NCBI GenBank assembly: GCA_016214375.1
Contig: JACROQ010000025.1
Coordinates: 1 to 17,530, forward strand
DNA: 17,530 nucleotides
From: Nitrospirota bacterium
Lineage (GTDB): Bacteria > Nitrospirota > 9FT-COMBO-42-15 > HDB-SIOI813
Direction of reading: 5' to 3'
Below the pieces are notes generated by a model. The model saw nothing but the letters and a program-made list of their open reading frames with translations, had not been told where the DNA came from and searched no databases. The translations under genes and the position numbers were made by a program. Below are positions 14,650-17,530 of this stretch, one piece after another; the stretch's first letter is position 1, and each line of letters begins with the position of its first letter.

Positions 14650-16031
14650 CCCGCAGATAACAACTCCTCTTCTTCATAAGAGATGAACCCCTTCTGGGCG
14701 AGCCTGTGGAGGGCGCGCAGGGTATTCCGCTCCCTGACCCAGGGCTCTTTTCCTCCATAGAGAAGCTGTAATGCCTGGACAAAGAACTCGATCTCGCGTA
14801 TCCCGCCATAACCCAGCTTCACATTCCGGGTCTCCTTCCCCTTGACCGCGATGTTCTTGTCAATCTTTGCCTTCATCTCCCTGATCTCGTCTATCGCAGT
14901 GAAGTCGAGATATTTCCTGTAGACAAAGAGGTGTATCATCGCCATGAACGACCTGCCAATGGAATCATCCCCGGCAACCGGCCTCACCTTCAGCAACGCC
15001 GCCCGCTCCCACGTCTGCCCCCACGATTCATAGTAGATTTCATAGCTCCTCAGGGAGCAGGCCAGATCGCCCTTCTCCCCTTCCGGCCTGAGCCTTGTAT
15101 CCACCCTGAAGACAAACCCCTCCTCTGTCGTAGCCCCGATAACCTGACTGACCATCTCCGAGAGTTTGACAAAGTACTGATGGTTGGTGAGCGTGCCCGA
15201 TTCCGTCTCCCCGTTATCCGAGGTGTAGAGGAACATGATATCAATATCCGAGCTGTAGTTCAGTTCCTCTCCGCCGTGCTTCCCCATGCCAAGGACAGCA
15301 AATTGGCACTCCTGTATCTGGCCATCCATATCCGTATACAGGGGCCTTCCATACCGCTTCTGCAGATCACTGTTGCAGACCTCATAGGCCATCTGAAGGC
15401 ATACGTCAGCGACGTTAGAGATCTCCTGCGTAATCTCGGCAAGGGTCCCGTATTCCAGCATGTCCCTCAGGGCAATCCTGACATACTCCCTCTTTCGAAA
15501 CCGCCTCAGAATCGTTTTCACCTCATTGACCGGCGTCTTCAGGGTAATCTCCCGGCGGAGATTGCTGAGCATGGCCCCGCGGCTGACAGGCTCTTTCAGG
15601 AGGTCCGGCGTCGAAAGCCAGTCTAAGTATTCCTGAGGCGCTGAAAAGAGGAAAGTGGACAAGTACTGACTGCTCCCGAAGAGGAGCAAGAGGGGGGGGA
15701 CCATCTCTTTGTGGTGTGATAAGAAAGTAAAGACCTTCTCCTTATCCTCATGGAATGAGACAAAGCGCTCTAAATTATTGAGCGCCATATCCGGATCAGG
15801 GGACTCTACAGAGGATTTTAGGATGACAAGCAATAACCGGTTTAATGCCTGAGGGTGTTGAACATCCCTGCGGAGAAGATTAAGGTTGGTCGCGGCCTTG
15901 CGGCCGTCTGTAAAGCCGAGATTGGACAAGAGAGGGACAAGTTTTCCTGTGTCTTCAAGGCCCTCTCTGATCTCTTTGATGACCCGCTTCAAAGCTTCAC
16001 ACAAACAGGGTGATATCCGCCTCTGCCGCAT
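14646..16031 (-). pseudogene. glnE: glnE N-terminal part (adenylyl-removase half), truncated
   Basis: About 460 residues of the first half of glutamine-synthetase adenylyltransferase/removase, which removes AMP from GlnA. Seen are LSNLGFTDGRKAATNLNLLRRD, SPDPDMALNNLERFV, the nucleotidyltransferase motif GMGKHGGEELNYSSDIDIMF (Asp pair near 15238-15255), FRVDTRLRPEGEKG and YGGIREIEFFVQALQLL. The match ends at ISYEEEELLSA just before a TGA. The expected helical end of this half and the linker to the second half, about 100 residues, are missing. The start is uncertain: ATG at 16031 overlaps dsrE2 by 35 bases, while TTG at 15992 would follow its stop by 4 bases. Neither has a strong ribosome-binding site. 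Confidence 0.83.
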
Positions 16032-16536
16032 ATTCGAGGTAGGCGGCGGCGCCAGCCACCTCGACACCATCAATGAGCTCTTCCTTCTTAGTCCCCATGA
16101 CATCCATCGTCATCTGACACCCAATCATCTTAACCCCTGTCTCTGCCGCGATATTCAATAGCTCTGTAATCGACGGGACATTGACCTTAGCCATCCAGCT
16201 CTTCATCATCATGGTTGCCATCGCCGTCATCCCCGGAAGGGCGCCGATGATGTTGGGCATAGGGACCGGCATTGCAGGATTGGCGAGGGAGGGGCCCTGG
16301 AGGTTTTTATTTTTATTCTTATTGATGATATCCAGCCCATAGAAGGTAAAGAATATCGAACATTCGATGTCCATGGCAGCGGCAGTATCCGCCAGTATCA
16401 ACGGTGGATACGCCATGTCAAGGGTCCCCTTGGATGCGATAATGGCCATCCGCCTCTTCCGCCCGGACATGAGCTCCTTAAACTTTGCTTCTACGATCTC
16501 TTCGATATATTTTTTCTCCTGCTCTGTAACTGACAT
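15997..16536 (-). CDS. DsrE2-type sulfur-carrier family protein
   Basis: A 179-residue member of the DsrE/DsrF/DrsH-like group most like DsrE2. A charged helix (about 1-28) leads into AIIASKGTLDMAYPPLILAD (about 31-50), the FFTFYGLD strand, NPAMPVPMPN, a Met-rich stretch and GCQMTMDVMG with conserved Cys140, the likely persulfide carrier; Cys59 is a second candidate. DsrE2 proteins pass sulfane sulfur with TusA and rhodanese partners in dissimilatory sulfur pathways. It follows tusA by 12 bases. GGGAGG 7 bases before the ATG is a good ribosome-binding site. It overlaps or nearly touches glnE downstream. The sulfur role is inferred from family and neighbours; the oxidative or biosynthetic direction cannot be told. 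Confidence 0.82.
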   Translation of the reverse strand: MSVTEQEKKYIEEIVEAKFKELMSGRKRRMAIIASKGTLDMAYPPLILADTAAAMDIECSIFFTFYGLDIINKNKNKNLQGPSLANPAMPVPMPNIIGALPGMTAMATMMMKSWMAKVNVPSITELLNIAAETGVKMIGCQMTMDVMGTKKEELIDGVEVAGAAAYLEYAAEADITLFV

Positions 16537-16548
16537 AGTCTGACCTCC

Positions 16549-16794
16549 CTATTTTATTTTTTTGATAAAAAATTCGTAATGACTATCCTCGTGAACGACC
16601 TCTAAAAGCTCCTGACCTGTCTGTTTTGCCCATGCAGGGATATCTTTCACAGAACCGGGGTCCGTGCAGATGACCTCAAGTATCCCGCCGATCTCAAGCT
16701 TACTGATGGCGGGTTTGGTCTTCAACTCCGGGACCGGACAGGAGAGCTTCCTGGAATCGAGCACCTCATCTGGTTTGTTCCCCCTTTTTTCCAT
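16549..16794 (-). CDS. tusA: TusA-family sulfurtransferase
   Basis: An 81-residue SirA/TusA-fold protein. The active-site motif is LSCPVPELKTKPAI with Cys19 in the C-P-x-P pattern, followed by the usual second strand and helix (IGGILEVICTDPGSVKDIPAWAKQTGQELL). TusA proteins accept sulfur as a Cys persulfide and hand it to DsrE-family proteins, for tRNA thiolation, cofactor synthesis or sulfur oxidation. The ATG at 16794 follows a purine-rich tandem repeat that supplies a GAGGG-type ribosome-binding site. Its neighbour dsrE2 downstream and two DsrE/H-type genes upstream form a sulfur-relay cluster. Confidence 0.88.
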   Translation of the reverse strand: MEKRGNKPDEVLDSRKLSCPVPELKTKPAISKLEIGGILEVICTDPGSVKDIPAWAKQTGQELLEVVHEDSHYEFFIKKIK

Positions 16795-16795
16795 T

Positions 16796-16844
16796 CTCTG
16801 CCCTCTGGTTTCTAATTTCTAACTTCTGACTTCTTACCTCTCAC
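16796..16844. repeat. Seven 7-bp tandem repeats before tusA
   Basis: Seven consecutive heptamers fill nearly the whole gap between the dsrH-like gene and tusA: CTCTGCC, CTCTGGT, TTCTAAT, TTCTAAC, TTCTGAC, TTCTTAC, CTCTCAC (plus strand). On the coding strand the consensus is GTYAGAA. The unit next to tusA provides purines ahead of its start codon, so unit number could affect spacing or translation. Confidence 0.8.
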
Positions 16845-16849
16845 CTATC

Positions 16850-17104
16850 CTACCACACAATCACCTTATCATGCCCGATCATCATCTCGCACATGGAAGG
16901 ATAGTCTACGAGTTTATAAGAGACATCCACTCCCCGTGCACGGACATCGTTGATAGAGGCATATATCTCACCGTGATTTTCCAGCTTAGCCAGGACCCCA
17001 TCCTGGATCAGAAGGATAGACACATCGCCCTGCGTGCGGTACTGATCAATGATCTCCTGTACCAGGGGGCCTGCCTCTCTTCTGATAATATGCAATACCT
17101 TCAT
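16850..17104 (-). CDS. DsrH/TusB-like sulfur-relay protein
   Basis: An 84-residue protein of the small DsrEFH fold. It begins MKVLHIIRRE and carries GDVSILLIQDGVLA (about 26-39), the strand-loop typical of DsrH/TusB. The single Cys72 near the C-terminus (YPSMCEMM) is at a place where some family members carry a catalytic Cys, but it is not a diagnostic match. It overlaps the upstream DsrE/F-like gene by 4 bases (ATGA) and precedes the heptamer repeat and tusA. The function as a sulfur-transfer subunit is inferred from fold and neighbours. The distinction between DsrE, F and H is not secure from reading alone. Confidence 0.68.
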   Translation of the reverse strand: MKVLHIIRREAGPLVQEIIDQYRTQGDVSILLIQDGVLAKLENHGEIYASINDVRARGVDVSYKLVDYPSMCEMMIGHDKVIVW

Positions 17105-17460
17105 CTGAAATTCATCACCACATCGGCGTTCGTAATCAGGAGATATACCCCGGCGCGGTCTATTTTCTCGACATGACTTCCGTGCTCCGCTATCTCCCGC
17201 TCCTTAAGCGATAGCTCATCTGCAAAGACCCTCACCCCGCAGGCTGAAAACAGCTCCATGCTCTCGTGTACGTCAGGCCTCCCTATCATATGCGGGGCAA
17301 GATTCAGGGCGTTCCAGACCCCATCCCCCATCAGCAGGAGACTCACCCTGTTATCAGATACAGTTTGTCCTATGGCCATCCTCAGGGCCTCCGGAAACAC
17401 GACCGTATTAAACGGTGTTGCCCATATAATAAACACGACATTTTTTAGAGTGCCCTTCAT
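17101..17460 (-). CDS. DsrE/DsrF-family sulfur-relay protein
   Basis: A 119-residue DsrE-like protein. It begins MKGTLKNVVFIIWATPFNT, has helix VFPEALRMAIGQTV, then the hallmark strand NRVSLLLMGDGVWNAL (about 38-53), and SACGVRVFADE with a possible sulfur-carrying Cys near residue 75. It ends GVYLLITNADVVMNFR. I chose ATG at 17460 because it overlaps the TGA of an upstream reading frame as ATGA. An ATG at 17484 in the same frame would add eight residues that look unlike the family. It overlaps the DsrH-like gene by 4 bases. Together with that gene and tusA it resembles a DsrEFH/TusBCD-type relay. Confidence 0.75.
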   Translation of the reverse strand: MKGTLKNVVFIIWATPFNTVVFPEALRMAIGQTVSDNRVSLLLMGDGVWNALNLAPHMIGRPDVHESMELFSACGVRVFADELSLKEREIAEHGSHVEKIDRAGVYLLITNADVVMNFR

Positions 17461-17530
17461 ACAAAGCTCAGAAATCGATCGCATCCATTCACCAGTTTAG
17501 ACAGATCATACTGGCTCTGGAATTCAACCC
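17457..17530 (-). CDS. 3' end of an unidentified upstream gene
   Basis: Only the last 23 codons are in the window: the frame reads VEFQSQYDLSKLVNGCDRFL and then SFV before the TGA at 17457-17459. The reason to call it a gene is the ATGA overlap with the next start codon, as seen between the following genes. I do not recognise the family. The single Cys in NGCDRF could suit another sulfur-relay protein, but that is a guess. Confidence 0.4.
   Translation of the reverse strand, partial: VEFQSQYDLSKLVNGCDRFLSFV

Noticed and set aside
14600..14809. Minus-strand frame reading LRDEYYIFWEIR across the glnE break
   Set aside because: I considered it as glnE continuing in another frame, since EYYIF resembles the AYxFL helix of GlnE. 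The Fmt match in the neighbouring frame is far longer and more specific.
16796..16844. CRISPR array
   Set aside because: Units are only 7 bp, contiguous and without spacers, so it is a simple tandem repeat.

Overview
This window reads as chromosomal housekeeping DNA from a Gram-negative (diderm) bacterium. It carries a full Tol-Pal envelope set (tolQ, tolR, a tolA/tonB-like gene, tolB, pal, cpoB), lipoproteins with lipoboxes, a PilF-RodZ pair and the conserved mutL-miaA-hfq order. The gene mix, with a DsrE2/TusA/DsrH sulfur-relay cluster and purine-rich short tandem repeats, would suit Nitrospirota or a deltaproteobacterial-type lineage. That placement is inference only. No phage, transposase, CRISPR or restriction system was seen.

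Layout. Positions 1-104 hold two short hairpins past the end of rodZ. From about 11.85 kb down to 105, everything lies on the minus strand with little spacing: a consensus promoter, tRNA-Val, tRNA-Asp, tolQ, tolR, tolA-like, tolB, a 196-bp hairpin-rich gap, pal, cpoB, mutL, miaA, hfq, mtnP, a PfkB-family kinase, a PilF-like TPR lipoprotein and rodZ. Many neighbours overlap by a few bases, which suggests one long transcription unit with translational coupling. A divergent promoter sharing the -35 region drives a plus-strand O-methyltransferase-type gene (11941-12933). This converges with glnE, which ends a second minus-strand unit: an unidentified 3' end, two DsrE/F/H-family genes, tusA, dsrE2 and glnE.

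The most striking result is that three normally essential or important genes are broken by internal rearrangements. mutL has lost roughly 25-30 codons, including the GFRGEAL motif, with a frameshift. tolR carries a perfect 14-bp tandem duplication that shifts its frame near the start. glnE is cut in two, and the missing middle is replaced by about 115 bp that translates as the first ~37 residues of methionyl-tRNA formyltransferase (fmt), containing an A16 run. Everything around these points is well conserved. Either they are assembly errors or this strain has several real, clustered lesions, one of which is in the mismatch-repair gene. Reads across the three junctions would decide. I did not find a convincing new multi-gene system.
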